From Desulfobacca sp. (lineage in GTDB: Bacteria > Desulfobacterota > Desulfobaccia > Desulfobaccales > Desulfobaccaceae): a stretch of 64,000 bases of DNA. This document shows, in pieces, positions 1 through 7,992 of the stretch. The position numbers and the translations under genes were made by a program. Where the stretch lies: assembly GCA_020725545.1 (NCBI GenBank), contig DYEV01000019.1, forward strand, positions 124,001 through 188,000, read 5' to 3'. How positions within the stretch are numbered: the first letter of the stretch is position 1; each line of letters starts with the position of its first letter. The notes below the pieces were generated by a model. It did not search any database, had not been told where the DNA came from, and worked only from the letters and a program-made list of their open reading frames with translations.

Positions 1-479
1 TGCACTTTTATCACCGGGAATACGGCATCATTCCTGTGTGTCTGCGGTATGCCAACGTCTATGGCCCTCGTCAGAATGGCTTGGGTGAGGCCGGCGTAGT
101 GGCCATCTTTATCGAAAAATTTCTGGCCGGCGAACAACCCATCATCAACGGCGACGGCCTGCAGACCCGGGATTTTGTCTATGTGGGGGACGTGGTGGCG
201 GCCAATCTCCTGGCCTTGGACTATCCGCAGGTCGGGACCTTTAATATCGGTACCGGCCAAGAGACCGATATCCTGACCATCTATCGGCATTTGCAGGAGA
301 TAATCGGCTCTCCGCTCAATCCGATGCATGGACCGCCCAAAGCCGGCGAGCAGCGCCGCAGCGCTTTGGCTAGCTCTCTGGCCCGACAACGCCTGGGCTG
401 GCAGCCCGAGACACCACTGGCGGAAGGACTCGCCCGCACGGCCCGGGCCTTCCAGGAACGGGCCGCCGTCCCTGTTTGA
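1..479 (+). CDS. NAD-dependent epimerase/dehydratase, 5'-truncated by window edge
   Basis: The C-terminal part of an extended short-chain dehydrogenase acting on nucleotide sugars, probably UDP-glucose 4-epimerase-like. The reading frame is open from base 3 to the stop at 477-479, so the true start and the NAD-binding Rossmann fold lie outside the window. Visible family features are the RYANVYGPRQ segment, a GDGLQTRDFVYVGDVV stretch that is typical of substrate-binding loops, and FNIGTG. A GTG at 36 can be read as a start but is internal to conserved sequence. The gene converges with rfbB, so a surface-polysaccharide cluster probably lies to the left. The exact sugar substrate cannot be told. 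Confidence 0.85.
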   Translation, partial: HFYHREYGIIPVCLRYANVYGPRQNGLGEAGVVAIFIEKFLAGEQPIINGDGLQTRDFVYVGDVVAANLLALDYPQVGTFNIGTGQETDILTIYRHLQEIIGSPLNPMHGPPKAGEQRRSALASSLARQRLGWQPETPLAEGLARTARAFQERAAVPV

Positions 480-504
480 GAAACATGGCCTTGATAACCA
501 TCCT

Positions 505-981
505 CTAGTTAAAAGCCGGTGATGGGTGCGGCCAGGTTGCCAACGAACTCCTCTCGGTCTTCTTTTTACCTCGTTGGTCGGAGAAATGCAGGTCTGCCTG
601 ACCGTCGGCCTCCCCCTTGACATGATCGGCGGCAGTCCGAGTCCCCTAACCATGGCCGAGCTCTTGCCCGGCCTCCGGCAGCAGCTCATCCCGAATCCGG
701 GCTCCAAACTCTGCCAAATCGTCCTGCCGGGCCAGGCTGGCAACCAGGTGGCGTGGTCCAGCGACGTTGAGGCGATAGGCCAAAGGACTTCACTCATCTT
801 CTGGCGCGAGCCCCTGGGCCGGCAATAAAGACGAGGAGATTTCTTGGCGCTGCGGCAGAATAGCCCCCGGTGCACTGCGGCTGCCATTCGAAAAATAGTT
901 CCGCTGATCAGGCAACAGGCGTGACGCGATGAATGAGTACGATCCTCGGCAAATCAACAGGCAGAAGGTGCCTTGGCCAGA
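505..981 (-). pseudogene. possible decayed coding frame
   Basis: No intact gene is evident between the epimerase and rfbB. On the minus strand one frame reads as ordinary protein with this genome's codon style but is broken by TGA at 790-792 and TAG at 646-648. It ends at a TAG at 505-507. The middle piece contains RLNVAGPRH and ARIRDELLPEAGQELG, and the last piece contains DHVKGEADGQADLHF. I do not recognise the family. The plus-strand frame 526-828 across the same DNA starts with GTG, has no ribosome binding site and looks less natural. This could equally be chance. Confidence 0.25.
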
Positions 982-1000
982 TCACCTTCAGGGGGACGGT

Positions 1001-2074
1001 CTAGGAAGAATCAGCGCCATAATGCATCTGGAGCCACTGTCGATAGGCGCCGCTGGTGACCGACTCCACCCATTGGGGGTGGTCCACATACCAGCGCACT
1101 GTTTTGGCCAGGCCGCTGTCAAAGGATTCTTTGGGGGTCCAACCCAACTCCTGTTCGATCTTGCTGATATTCATGGCATAGCGCCGATCATGCCCTGGTC
1201 GATCAGGCACAAAGGTAATCAGGCGGGCATGGGGAACAGACGGCGCCTGGGGAAAGAGCTCGTCCAGAAGGTGGCAGATATGGGTCACCACGTCCAGATT
1301 CGTCTTTTCACAGCGGCCGCCGATGTTATAGGATGCGCCCACCCGGCCTTGCGCCAACACCAGCCGGAGGGCTTTACAGTGATCGGCCACATACAGCCAA
1401 TCCCGGACATTCTGGCCGTCGCCATAAATGGGCAACTTTTTGCCCTGCAGGGCATTTAAGATCATCAAGGGTATGAATTTTTCCGGGAATTGCAACGGTC
1501 CGTAGTTATTGGAGCAGTTGGTTATCAGGACGGGGAGGCCGTAGGTCTCGTGATAGGCGCGCACCAGATGGTCCGCGGCGGCCTTGGAAGCGGCATAGGG
1601 GCTGTTGGGAGCATACGGGGTGGTCTCGGTAAAGGCCGGGTCATCGGGGCCCAAAGAGCCGTAGACTTCGTCTGTGGAAATATGGAGAAAACGAAAGGCT
1701 GCCTTCTTGGCTCCCCGCAGCCCTTCCCAATACTGCCGCACTTCGTCCAAAAGTCGGAAGGTCCCCACCACATTGGTCTCAATAAAGGCTTCAGGGCTGC
1801 GGATAGACCGATCCACATGGGATTCCGCGGCAAAATGGATGACGGCATCAGGTTGCTGGTTGGCCAACAGACTGGACAATAGGGGGCGATCACCGATATC
1901 GCCCAACTGGAAAAGATAATCAGGGTCGCGGCGCAACTCGGATAGATTATGTGGGTTGCCAGCGTAGGTCAGCTTATCCAGATTAATAATCCGGGCCGTC
2001 TGCGCCCGCCGCTGCTGCAGAATAAAATTGGAGCCGATAAACCCGGCGCCCCCGGTAACAAGCCATGTTTCCAT
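1001..2074 (-). CDS. rfbB: dTDP-glucose 4,6-dehydratase
   Basis: Converts dTDP-glucose to dTDP-4-keto-6-deoxyglucose, the second step towards dTDP-rhamnose, in the cytoplasm. The 357-residue product has the NAD-binding TGGAGFIGSNF near the N-terminus, HFAAESHVDRS, the STDEVYG active-site segment, the YAASKAAADH motif with catalytic Tyr and Lys, and the family's NNYGPLQFPEKFIP. The start chosen is the ATG giving METWLVTGG. An upstream in-frame ATG at 2113 would add 13 residues that do not resemble the family. An AGGGAG lies about 13 bases upstream. The other rml genes are not in the window. Confidence 0.95.
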   Translation of the reverse strand: METWLVTGGAGFIGSNFILQQRRAQTARIINLDKLTYAGNPHNLSELRRDPDYLFQLGDIGDRPLLSSLLANQQPDAVIHFAAESHVDRSIRSPEAFIETNVVGTFRLLDEVRQYWEGLRGAKKAAFRFLHISTDEVYGSLGPDDPAFTETTPYAPNSPYAASKAAADHLVRAYHETYGLPVLITNCSNNYGPLQFPEKFIPLMILNALQGKKLPIYGDGQNVRDWLYVADHCKALRLVLAQGRVGASYNIGGRCEKTNLDVVTHICHLLDELFPQAPSVPHARLITFVPDRPGHDRRYAMNISKIEQELGWTPKESFDSGLAKTVRWYVDHPQWVESVTSGAYRQWLQMHYGADSS

Positions 2075-2146
2075 TGGGCAGATTTTTATCTCCCTGGCTG
2101 TATTTCCCCTCACCGGAGGGAATCATTGCAAGCCCCCCCTTTGTTA

Positions 2147-2160
2147 GCAGGCATGCCTGC
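2147..2160. repeat. 14-bp perfect palindrome upstream of rfbB
   Basis: GCAGGCATGCCTGC is its own reverse complement and lies about 75 bases upstream of the rfbB start. It could be an operator or chance. No second copy was noticed. Confidence 0.4.
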
Positions 2161-2194
2161 ATCTCCTATCCTACCGCAGCGCCACTTTTTTCTC

Positions 2195-2222
2195 AAGGGG
2201 GGTGAGCATGTTACCCCCCCTT
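2195..2222. other. G/C-run hairpin between SAF-domain gene and rfbB
   Basis: AAGGGGGGT and ACCCCCCCTT form a strong stem around a nine-base loop. No T-run follows on either strand, so it is not a standard intrinsic terminator. It lies downstream of the minus-strand SAF gene and may still end transcription or protect RNA. Confidence 0.4.
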
Positions 2223-2277
2223 ACCGACCTGAAGTTATTCCGACGCAGTTGGGCAGATTTTTCAGAAAAGGACCATC

Positions 2278-2721
2278 TTACCAGACGTTTTGTGACGCCT
2301 TGGCAGTTATCAGCCTCTGCCCCAGATAGCAGAGATCGTCATACCAACCGACAATAAAATCTCCCAAAGCCGACAGAATCGGCACTCGGAAACGGCCTGC
2401 CTTGACGCCGCTCGGAATCAGCCTGGGTCTGAGGATGGGCTCACCCGGCATAATACCCACTTTGGTCAAACGGCCAAGCACCTCGTTCGGTGAGCGGACG
2501 GCGTGGCGTGGAACCAGCCGGGCCGGCAACATGGTGATCCGGATAATTTCAGGGCTCAAGATGGTGCCGGCCGGGATATATTGGGCGGCCACTACCGTGG
2601 GGACCTCCACCGCTTGATCGAGTGATTCGGACAGGAAGATTTGAGCCAACCACCCCAAGGCTATACCCAACAGCACCGCCGCCAAGACGGCGTAACGGAA
2701 ATGGGGGGGTTTCCTCTGCAT
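2278..2721 (-). CDS. SAF-domain membrane-anchored protein (CpaB/FlgA-like)
   Basis: A short protein of about 147 residues with one N-terminal membrane segment (FRYAVLAAVLLGIALGWLAQIFL) followed by a SAF domain (VPTVVAAQYIPAGTILSPE through GRLTKVGIMPGEPI). This is the architecture of the N-terminal half of Flp-pilus CpaB/RcpC proteins. CpaB is usually well over 200 residues and other tad genes should be adjacent, but neither is the case here, so a pilus role is uncertain. ATGs at 2727 and 2721 both follow GGAGGTGAG. The second has the better spacing, and an upstream ATG at 2766 is unlikely. Roles in pilus or polysaccharide export are guesses. Confidence 0.65.
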   Translation of the reverse strand: MQRKPPHFRYAVLAAVLLGIALGWLAQIFLSESLDQAVEVPTVVAAQYIPAGTILSPEIIRITMLPARLVPRHAVRSPNEVLGRLTKVGIMPGEPILRPRLIPSGVKAGRFRVPILSALGDFIVGWYDDLCYLGQRLITAKASQNVW

Positions 2722-3071
2722 GGTCATCTCACCTCCACCATAGGTTGTGTCGGCCTCCTGCCTCACGAACGCTCCACTCCTTTGGTTCTTTATAGTGTAT
2801 TATTCAATTTTTATGCCAAATTATTGCCGCAGCCCTCCGTGAGAATCGTCTTGACAATATAGCGACCCTGACACCCGCAGGCAGCAGGCAGCGCCCTTAT
2901 AACTATTCTGATTTATTTAAAATAAATCTCAGTCCGGTTTGCTTTTTTTCTGGCCTTTGGGCCCAGCCAAAAGGCCAAGTTGGGGTTGGAAAAAGGTTTT
3001 TAAGGGAGGCGACCGTGGCCAGATAAAGCCGAAGTTTGTTTCAGCAGGTGAACACAATGTTTCATTGCACG
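2722..3071. other. gene-free stretch
   Basis: No convincing gene. It contains an imperfect GGCCTTT/AAAGGCC hairpin near 2950-2980 and an AT-rich patch (2790-2830 and 2895-2935) that could hold the promoter of the SAF-domain gene. No site was clear enough to name. Confidence 0.5.
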
Positions 3072-3105
3072 AACAAAAACCCCCGGGCAGATCATCTCCC
3101 CGGGG
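3072..3105 (-). terminator. intrinsic terminator of the pckA operon
   Basis: On the minus strand a CCCCGGG/CCCGGGG stem with an eleven-base loop is followed by GTTTTTGTT. It lies 45 bases beyond the stop of the small gene that follows pckA. Confidence 0.8.
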
Positions 3106-3149
3106 CTCAAAGGGTTTTGCCGCTCCCCCGGAGCGGCCGGAAGCGATTA

Positions 3150-3410
3150 TCACCCCAGCCAATCGGGTGAGCAGGCCTCCTGAAACCCTCGCCGGTTTTC
3201 CATCTCCTGGGCTTCTTCCAGAGAAAGAATCCTGGTTGGCCCAGCGGCATCCTGGTGGCGCTGACCCGGGCGACCGGTCAGGAGCACGCCATGGCACACG
3301 GTTGCAACCTCCCCGGCATCGATAGTCATTTCATAGCGCCCACCCCACCAGTGCGCCAAAGCCCGGGCCTGTTGTTCGGTCAAGGGCGTTTTGTCAGCAG
3401 TTTGAGCCAT
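3150..3410 (-). CDS. small uncharacterised protein downstream of pckA
   Basis: An 86-residue soluble protein that I do not recognise. It begins MAQTADKTPLTEQQARAL, has a Trp pair in HWWGGRYEM, and later a SLEEAQEMENR helix. AAGGAGG precedes the ATG at 3410 by seven bases and sits almost on the alternative ATG at 3416, so 3410 is preferred. The start is only 18 bases past the pckA stop, and the pair shares one terminator, so it is probably co-transcribed with pckA. Function is unknown, and a regulatory role linked to PEP carboxykinase is only positional speculation. Confidence 0.7.
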   Translation of the reverse strand: MAQTADKTPLTEQQARALAHWWGGRYEMTIDAGEVATVCHGVLLTGRPGQRHQDAAGPTRILSLEEAQEMENRRGFQEACSPDWLG

Positions 3411-3428
3411 CTCCATACCTCCTTGGCA

Positions 3429-5030
3429 TTAGGCCCTGGGTCCGGCGGCCAGAATGGCCGGCGTCACCGAATCGGTAAATAAGGTAAAGTTCTCTCTGAA
3501 CATGGCGGCCAGCTTCCGGGCTTGGGCATCATAGGCCTGCGGGTCGGACCAGGTGTGGCGGGGATCCAACATCTCCGGCGGCACGTCTGGGCAAGCCGTG
3601 GGCACATGCAGGCCAAAAAAGGGCTCTGTCACGGTGGGCACCGCCTCCAGAGCTCCGTCTAAGGCCGCATGGACGATGGCCCGGGTGTGGGCAATGTTGA
3701 TGCGTCGGCCGACGCCATAGGGCCCACCTGTCCAGCCGGTGTTGATCAGCCAGACATTGACCTGATGGCGGGCAATTTTATCCTGCAGTAATTGGGCATA
3801 CACCCGAGGGGGCAGCGCCATGAACGGCGCCCCGAAGCAGGTGCTGAAAGTAACCGCGGGTTCGGTCACCCCCTTTTCGGTACCCGCCACTTTCGCAGTA
3901 TAGCCAGAGAGGAAGTGGTAGACCGCCTGCTCCGGGGTCAATTTGGCCACCGGCGGCAGAACCCCAAAGGCATCGCAGGTCAGAAAAATAATATTCTTGG
4001 GATGGGCGCACAGCCCCTCCCGGCTGGCGTTGTGAATGTGGCTGATGGGGTACGAGGCCCGGGTGTTTTCGGTAAGGGAATCGTCGTTGAGATCAATGCG
4101 GCCGGTAAGGGTATCAAAGCCGACGTTTTCCAAAATCGTCCCAAAACGCCGGGTGGTTTGGTAGATGTCGGGTTCGGCCTTGGGATCCAGACGGATAACT
4201 TTGGCATAGCAGCCCCCTTCGATATTGAAGATCCCGTCGTCACTCCAACCATGTTCATCATCCCCGATGAGAATGCGGGAGGGATCTGCGGAAAGGGAGG
4301 TTTTGCCGGTGCCCGAAAGGCCGAAGAAGATGGCGGCATCCCCCCGGAGCCCCACATTAGCAGCGCAGTGCATGGACAAGACGTTTTTTTGGGGCAAGAG
4401 GTAGTTCATCACGGTAAAGATGGACTTTTTAATCTCGCCGGCGTATTGGGTGCCACAGACCAAGATGAGTTTCTGACCGAAATGAATGACCACGCAGACC
4501 ATGGAACGGGTCTGATCTACTTCCGGTTTGGCATGGAAGTTGGGCACGTTCAGGACAGTAAATTCCGGCACGTGGCGTTGCAATTCGTCCGGCGTGGCCT
4601 GTTTGAACATATTGCGGGCAAAAAGCGCATGCCAGGCCGTCTCGCTGACAACCCGGATGGGAACACGATAATTGCGATCGGCCCCGGCAAAACAGTCCTG
4701 GACAAACAGGTCCTTGCCTTCCAGGTAAGACAAGAGGCGATGGTGCAGACCGGCAAATTGTGCCGGCGTCATGGCTTGATTCACCGGCCCCCACCAGACC
4801 TTGTCGACGCTGGAAGGTTCCCGCACGATATACTTATCCTTGGGGGCCCGGCCGGTATGCTCGCCGGTGCGTACCACCAGAGGGCCTAAATGGGCTAAAC
4901 GTCCTTCCCGGCGGCGGATGATCTCTTCATACAACAAAGGGGTAGAGAGATTCCAATAGACATAATTGACATTACGAATGCCATGCTGCTCCAGCCGATA
5001 ATGACTGGCGAAAAAATTCTGGACATCCAT
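3429..5030 (-). CDS. pckA: phosphoenolpyruvate carboxykinase (ATP)
   Basis: Interconverts oxaloacetate + ATP and phosphoenolpyruvate + CO2 + ADP in gluconeogenesis or anaplerosis. The 533-residue length fits the family (about 520-540). Visible motifs are RTGEHTGRAPKDKYIV (substrate loop), MHCAANVG, the P-loop GLSGTGKTSLSADP, and GDDEHGWSDDGIFNIEGGCYAK with metal-binding residues. The ATG at 5030 follows GAAGGAG at a good distance. An upstream in-frame start at 5096 would add 22 Cys-rich residues not typical of the family. It is followed by the small gene at 3150-3410. Confidence 0.97.
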   Translation of the reverse strand: MDVQNFFASHYRLEQHGIRNVNYVYWNLSTPLLYEEIIRRREGRLAHLGPLVVRTGEHTGRAPKDKYIVREPSSVDKVWWGPVNQAMTPAQFAGLHHRLLSYLEGKDLFVQDCFAGADRNYRVPIRVVSETAWHALFARNMFKQATPDELQRHVPEFTVLNVPNFHAKPEVDQTRSMVCVVIHFGQKLILVCGTQYAGEIKKSIFTVMNYLLPQKNVLSMHCAANVGLRGDAAIFFGLSGTGKTSLSADPSRILIGDDEHGWSDDGIFNIEGGCYAKVIRLDPKAEPDIYQTTRRFGTILENVGFDTLTGRIDLNDDSLTENTRASYPISHIHNASREGLCAHPKNIIFLTCDAFGVLPPVAKLTPEQAVYHFLSGYTAKVAGTEKGVTEPAVTFSTCFGAPFMALPPRVYAQLLQDKIARHQVNVWLINTGWTGGPYGVGRRINIAHTRAIVHAALDGALEAVPTVTEPFFGLHVPTACPDVPPEMLDPRHTWSDPQAYDAQARKLAAMFRENFTLFTDSVTPAILAAGPRA

Positions 5031-5390
5031 GGAACGCTCCTTCGATGCTGAGCAAAACGTGCATTTAAACAGGCTGCCGGATTTCACCACCGCCAAGGCT
5101 TTCTTTGCTGCCAGGGGTAGGGGCTATCGTCCTATCTTTTTTTACCATTTTAACACGATTTTAATAAATCGGGGAGGATTATGACCAATGGCGGGCGCGG
5201 CGGCTTGTTGCGACCCTCTGCGGCCACGCGCATCGGCGGGGAGGGCTTGGGTGCTGGAATCATCAGATTTGACCGGACCGCCAGCCTATGCTATATATCG
5301 CCCAAGCCCTTTTGTTTCCAGCCCGCCTCGCGGTGGCAGCACTAAGACGGTCTGTTGGCAGTCACTCTTCGCATTGACAAAGGGAGAACC
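5031..5390. other. intergenic region between divergent pckA and pyk
   Basis: The divergent spacer should hold promoters for both genes. AT-rich sequence at 5135-5170 is the likely pckA promoter area, but no clear -35/-10 pair was found. It also holds the short open frame listed separately. Confidence 0.5.
5181..5345 (+). CDS. possible 54-residue leader ORF upstream of pyk
   Basis: ATG at 5181 follows GGGGAGG with a good spacing. The frame stays open for 54 codons and stops 45 bases before the pyk start. The product begins MTNGGRGGLLRPSAATRIGG and has no recognisable domain. It may be a leader peptide or a chance frame with a good ribosome binding site. Confidence 0.25.
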   Translation: MTNGGRGGLLRPSAATRIGGEGLGAGIIRFDRTASLCYISPKPFCFQPASRWQH

Positions 5391-6824
5391 ATGAATCTAC
5401 CAACCCATAAAACCAAAATCGTCTGTACCATCGGCCCGGCCTCGGATTCCTTGGACATGATGCAGCGCCTGCTCCGGGCCGGGATGCATGTGGCCAGAAT
5501 CAACTTTTCCCATGGTGATTTTGCCTCCCATGCCCGGGTGATCGCCGATCTGCGCCGGGCCGCTGAACTGACGGGAAAGCGTCTGGCCATTCTGGCCGAT
5601 CTCCCCGGACCGAAAATCCGCATCGGCCAGTTGGTGACCGAACCCCTGGACCTCCCCTCGGGAGGCGAGATTATCCTGACCACTGAAGATATCTTGGGAG
5701 ACCTGAAGCGGCTCAGCGTCCCCTTTGAACCGCTGCCGCGAGTCGTGAAACCTGGAGACAAGATTTATATCAATGACGGTTTTATCGATCTGGAAGTTAT
5801 CCAGGTGATGGGTCAAGAGGTCCGCTGTCGGGTGATCGTCGGCGGCCTCCTGCGCTCTAAAAAAGGTCTCAACTTACCCGGCATCGATCTGGGTATCAGC
5901 GCCTTTACCGACCATGATTACGAATGTTTAAAAATTGCCCTGGAATGCGGCGTTGATGCGGTGAGTCAATCGTTTGTGGAGTCGGCGGCGGATATTGAGG
6001 CATTGCGGCGGGCCGCCACCGGTCTGGGCTACAGTCCTTTTGTTATTGCCAAGATCGAGCGTTCCCGAGCTTTAGCCAACCTGGAGGAGATTTTTCAGGC
6101 CGCGGACGGCATCATGATCGCCCGGGGAGATTTGGGGGTGGAGGTGCCCATCGAACAGGTGCCAGTGGTACAAAAACGATTAACCCGTCGCGCCAACAGT
6201 CTGGGAAAGCCCGTGATCACCGCCACCCAGATGCTGGAGTCCATGACGGCCAGTCGTCGGCCGACGCGCGCCGAGGCCACCGATGTGGCCAACGCCATTC
6301 TTGACGGCACTGACTGCGTCATGCTTTCGGGAGAATCCGCGGTGGGCCGGTTCCCCGAAGAGGCCGTGGCCATGCTCGGCAAAATCGCCACCGCCATTGA
6401 ACCCCACCGCTCCAAGTATCAGCTCCAGGAGATTCTCAACCCCTGCGAAGAGGTCCACCCCATTCGACCGGCAGATATCATTGCGGCCAGCGTCGGCCGC
6501 GTTGTGGAACAGATCTCGCCGACCGCGATTTTCGTGCCCACCCGCAGCGGCGCCACCGCGCGCAGCATCTCCCGCTTCCATCCCCAACAGTGGATCGTGG
6601 CCATCAGCTCAGAGTCCGCGACCTGTCAGAACTTGCAATTTAGTTATGGGGTCTTCCCGGTCTATGAGCCGGACCACCCGGAGAATTGGCGAAATTTTAT
6701 CCGCCAATGGCTCAAGAGCCATGGTCTGAGCGGCAATCTGGCAATCCTCACCGAAGGCCCTTCCCGCCGGCATCCGGAAACCAATAACCGTATGGAGATT
6801 ATCACGTTGGATCGACATGCTTAG
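5391..6824 (+). CDS. pyk: pyruvate kinase
   Basis: Transfers phosphate from PEP to ADP in the last step of glycolysis. The 477-residue product has KTKIVCTIGPASDS at the N-terminus, ARINFSHGD, the ADLPGPKIRIG segment, the active-site FVIAKIE and MIARGDLGVEVP motifs, and TATQMLESM. The C-terminal allosteric-type domain (residues about 340-477) is present. AGGGAGAACC precedes the ATG at 5391, and a GTG start at 5355 would add residues foreign to the family. pyk and pckA are divergently arranged, so two enzymes that meet at PEP may share a regulatory spacer. Confidence 0.96.
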   Translation: MNLPTHKTKIVCTIGPASDSLDMMQRLLRAGMHVARINFSHGDFASHARVIADLRRAAELTGKRLAILADLPGPKIRIGQLVTEPLDLPSGGEIILTTEDILGDLKRLSVPFEPLPRVVKPGDKIYINDGFIDLEVIQVMGQEVRCRVIVGGLLRSKKGLNLPGIDLGISAFTDHDYECLKIALECGVDAVSQSFVESAADIEALRRAATGLGYSPFVIAKIERSRALANLEEIFQAADGIMIARGDLGVEVPIEQVPVVQKRLTRRANSLGKPVITATQMLESMTASRRPTRAEATDVANAILDGTDCVMLSGESAVGRFPEEAVAMLGKIATAIEPHRSKYQLQEILNPCEEVHPIRPADIIAASVGRVVEQISPTAIFVPTRSGATARSISRFHPQQWIVAISSESATCQNLQFSYGVFPVYEPDHPENWRNFIRQWLKSHGLSGNLAILTEGPSRRHPETNNRMEIITLDRHA

Positions 6825-6934
6825 GCTGCCAGGGGTGTGACGAGAGAGCGGCGGCCATGTTGATGCGAGGAAATGAGGCGAGTTGCAGTGCGCTGGGTGG
6901 ATGAAGCAAGGACAGAATAAGTTGCGAAACCAGG

Positions 6935-6968
6935 GGGGCTTCCAGCGGTCGAAGCCACGGGAAGCCCC
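6935..6968. terminator. hairpin between pyk and the cold-shock gene
   Basis: GGGGCTTCC and GGAAGCCCC form a nine-base-pair stem between convergent genes. In the plus direction it is followed by a moderately T-rich stretch (TGTTTAGTTCGGTTT), so it suits pyk best but may serve both genes. Confidence 0.6.
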
Positions 6969-6981
6969 TGTTTAGTTCGGT

Positions 6982-7188
6982 TTAGCCAATCTTTACCACA
7001 TTCTGAGCCTGCAGTCCCTTTTGACCCTGGACCACCTCAAATTCCACTTCATCGTTTTCGGCCAAAGACCGGAAGCCTTTGCTCTGGATGGAGCTGTGGT
7101 GGACGAAGACATCGGGGCCATTTTCACGGGAAATAAAGCCGAACCCCTTTGAGTCATTAAACCATTTCACCCTACCTGTTTCCTTCAT
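6982..7188 (-). CDS. cold-shock domain protein
   Basis: A 68-residue single-stranded nucleic acid binding protein of the CspA family. It is a single OB-fold with [15 protein letters not shown] (RNP1) and DVFVHHSSI (RNP2), and it ends [12 protein letters not shown]. It probably acts as an RNA chaperone or anti-terminator. AGGAGAAG lies at the right distance before the ATG. The upstream region contains a promoter-like pair and an intrinsic-terminator-like hairpin, listed separately. Confidence 0.95.
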   Translation of the reverse strand: MKETGRVKWFNDSKGFGFISRENGPDVFVHHSSIQSKGFRSLAENDEVEFEVVQGQKGLQAQNVVKIG

Positions 7189-7254
7189 TCAAAAACTTCT
7201 CCTGCAAAAAATTAAGTTTCCTTCCCGCTAGCAGAGCAGGAGGAGGATGCATGC

Positions 7255-7284
7255 AAAAAGGGGTGGGAACTGCATACCCACCCC
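7255..7284 (-). terminator. intrinsic terminator upstream of csp
   Basis: On the minus strand an eight-base-pair GGGGTGGG/CCCACCCC stem with a nine-base loop is followed directly by TTTTTGCATG. It most simply ends the AmpG-like operon, which stops at 7434. However, it also lies between a promoter-like pair and the cold-shock start. Confidence 0.8.
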
Positions 7285-7331
7285 CTACAGGTTAAATCCC
7301 TGATCTAGTTTGACATGCAAGTTACATAGAG

Positions 7332-7361
7332 AATGTACCTCGACCCCGTTCTCCTTGTCAA
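7332..7361 (-). promoter_or_regulatory. sigma70-like promoter, possibly for csp
   Basis: On the minus strand TTGACA (7361-7356) is followed after 18 bases by TACATT (7337-7332). Transcription would begin near 7325, about 135 bases before the cold-shock ATG, and would pass through the hairpin at 7255-7284. This was seen only by eye. Confidence 0.4.
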
Positions 7362-7433
7362 GCGAATTCGTCCAGGGCTCCGGATTTTTCTTTAAAGAAT
7401 TTTCCAAAATTACAGTGGCGGTTGCCTCCTTCC

Positions 7434-7682
7434 TTAGCGGCTGGCTTCCAGGCCTGATCGGCCAGCCCGGACCTGCACCCCCTGGGGTCCGATGGTAATG
7501 GTAAGGGTCAGAGGCCGGTGAAAAGTCAGGTCGGCCAAGTGCGCCAACACCTCTGCGGCCAGACGGCGTTCGATGACGCTGCGCAGTTCTCGGAGACGCT
7601 GCTCCATATAGCGCCGGCCGGCCTCTTCGCCCAACAGGTTAATGGCGATGGCCAACCTTTTTTCGTATTCCTGGACCTGCAC
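7434..7682 (-). CDS. small uncharacterised protein, paralogue of its neighbour
   Basis: An 82-residue charged, mainly helical protein of unknown function. It starts with GTG and begins MQVQEYEKRLAIAINLL. The segment RRLAAEVLAHLADL followed by LTLTITIGPQGVQVR matches the pattern of the upstream gene (ARLLAEVSRRLEGL, then ITLKVVIDSQGVQLP), so the two look like diverged tandem duplicates. Only two bases separate their stop and start. It is the last gene before the terminator at 7255-7284 and is probably co-transcribed with the AmpG-like permease. Confidence 0.65.
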   Translation of the reverse strand: MQVQEYEKRLAIAINLLGEEAGRRYMEQRLRELRSVIERRLAAEVLAHLADLTFHRPLTLTITIGPQGVQVRAGRSGLEASR

Positions 7683-7684
7683 CG

Positions 7685-7987
7685 TCAGGACTCAAAAAGG
7701 GGGGTCTTTTTGCCAGCCCGTTTGCCCTTGGCCGTCTCAGCGGCCGGGGCTGGCGCGGGTCCACCGGGCAGCTGCACCCCTTGGGAATCAATGACCACTT
7801 TCAGGGTTATGGGAACAATGGAATTGAGCCCTTCCAGACGGCGGCTTACTTCCGCAAGCAGACGGGCTTCGAATTCGGCCCGATGTTTCTGGAGCCATTT
7901 ATCCAACACAACCTTGGCATATTCCTTATCGCCTTGGAAGATTTCCACCAGTTGGGCCAGTTTGCTCTCATACGAGTTTTGATCCAT
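7685..7987 (-). CDS. small uncharacterised protein, paralogue of its neighbour
   Basis: A 100-residue soluble protein of unknown function. It begins MDQNSYESKLAQLVEIFQGD, continues as a long amphipathic helix with many Lys/Arg/Glu, and has a beta-like ITLKVVIDSQGVQLP segment. It ends in an Ala/Pro/Lys-rich tail (KGKRAGKKTPLFES). It starts five bases after the stop of the permease gene at 7993, which implies one operon. Similarity to the following 82-residue product suggests duplication. Confidence 0.7.
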   Translation of the reverse strand: MDQNSYESKLAQLVEIFQGDKEYAKVVLDKWLQKHRAEFEARLLAEVSRRLEGLNSIVPITLKVVIDSQGVQLPGGPAPAPAAETAKGKRAGKKTPLFES

Positions 7988-7992
7988 GCCAT

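Noticed and set aside
526-828. 100-codon plus-strand frame after the epimerase
   Set aside because: GTG start without a ribosome binding site and no recognisable features. The opposite strand has the more natural composition.
3792-4889. 365-codon open frame antisense to pckA
   Set aside because: A mirror of the pckA reading frame in a GC-rich genome. The composition is not protein-like.
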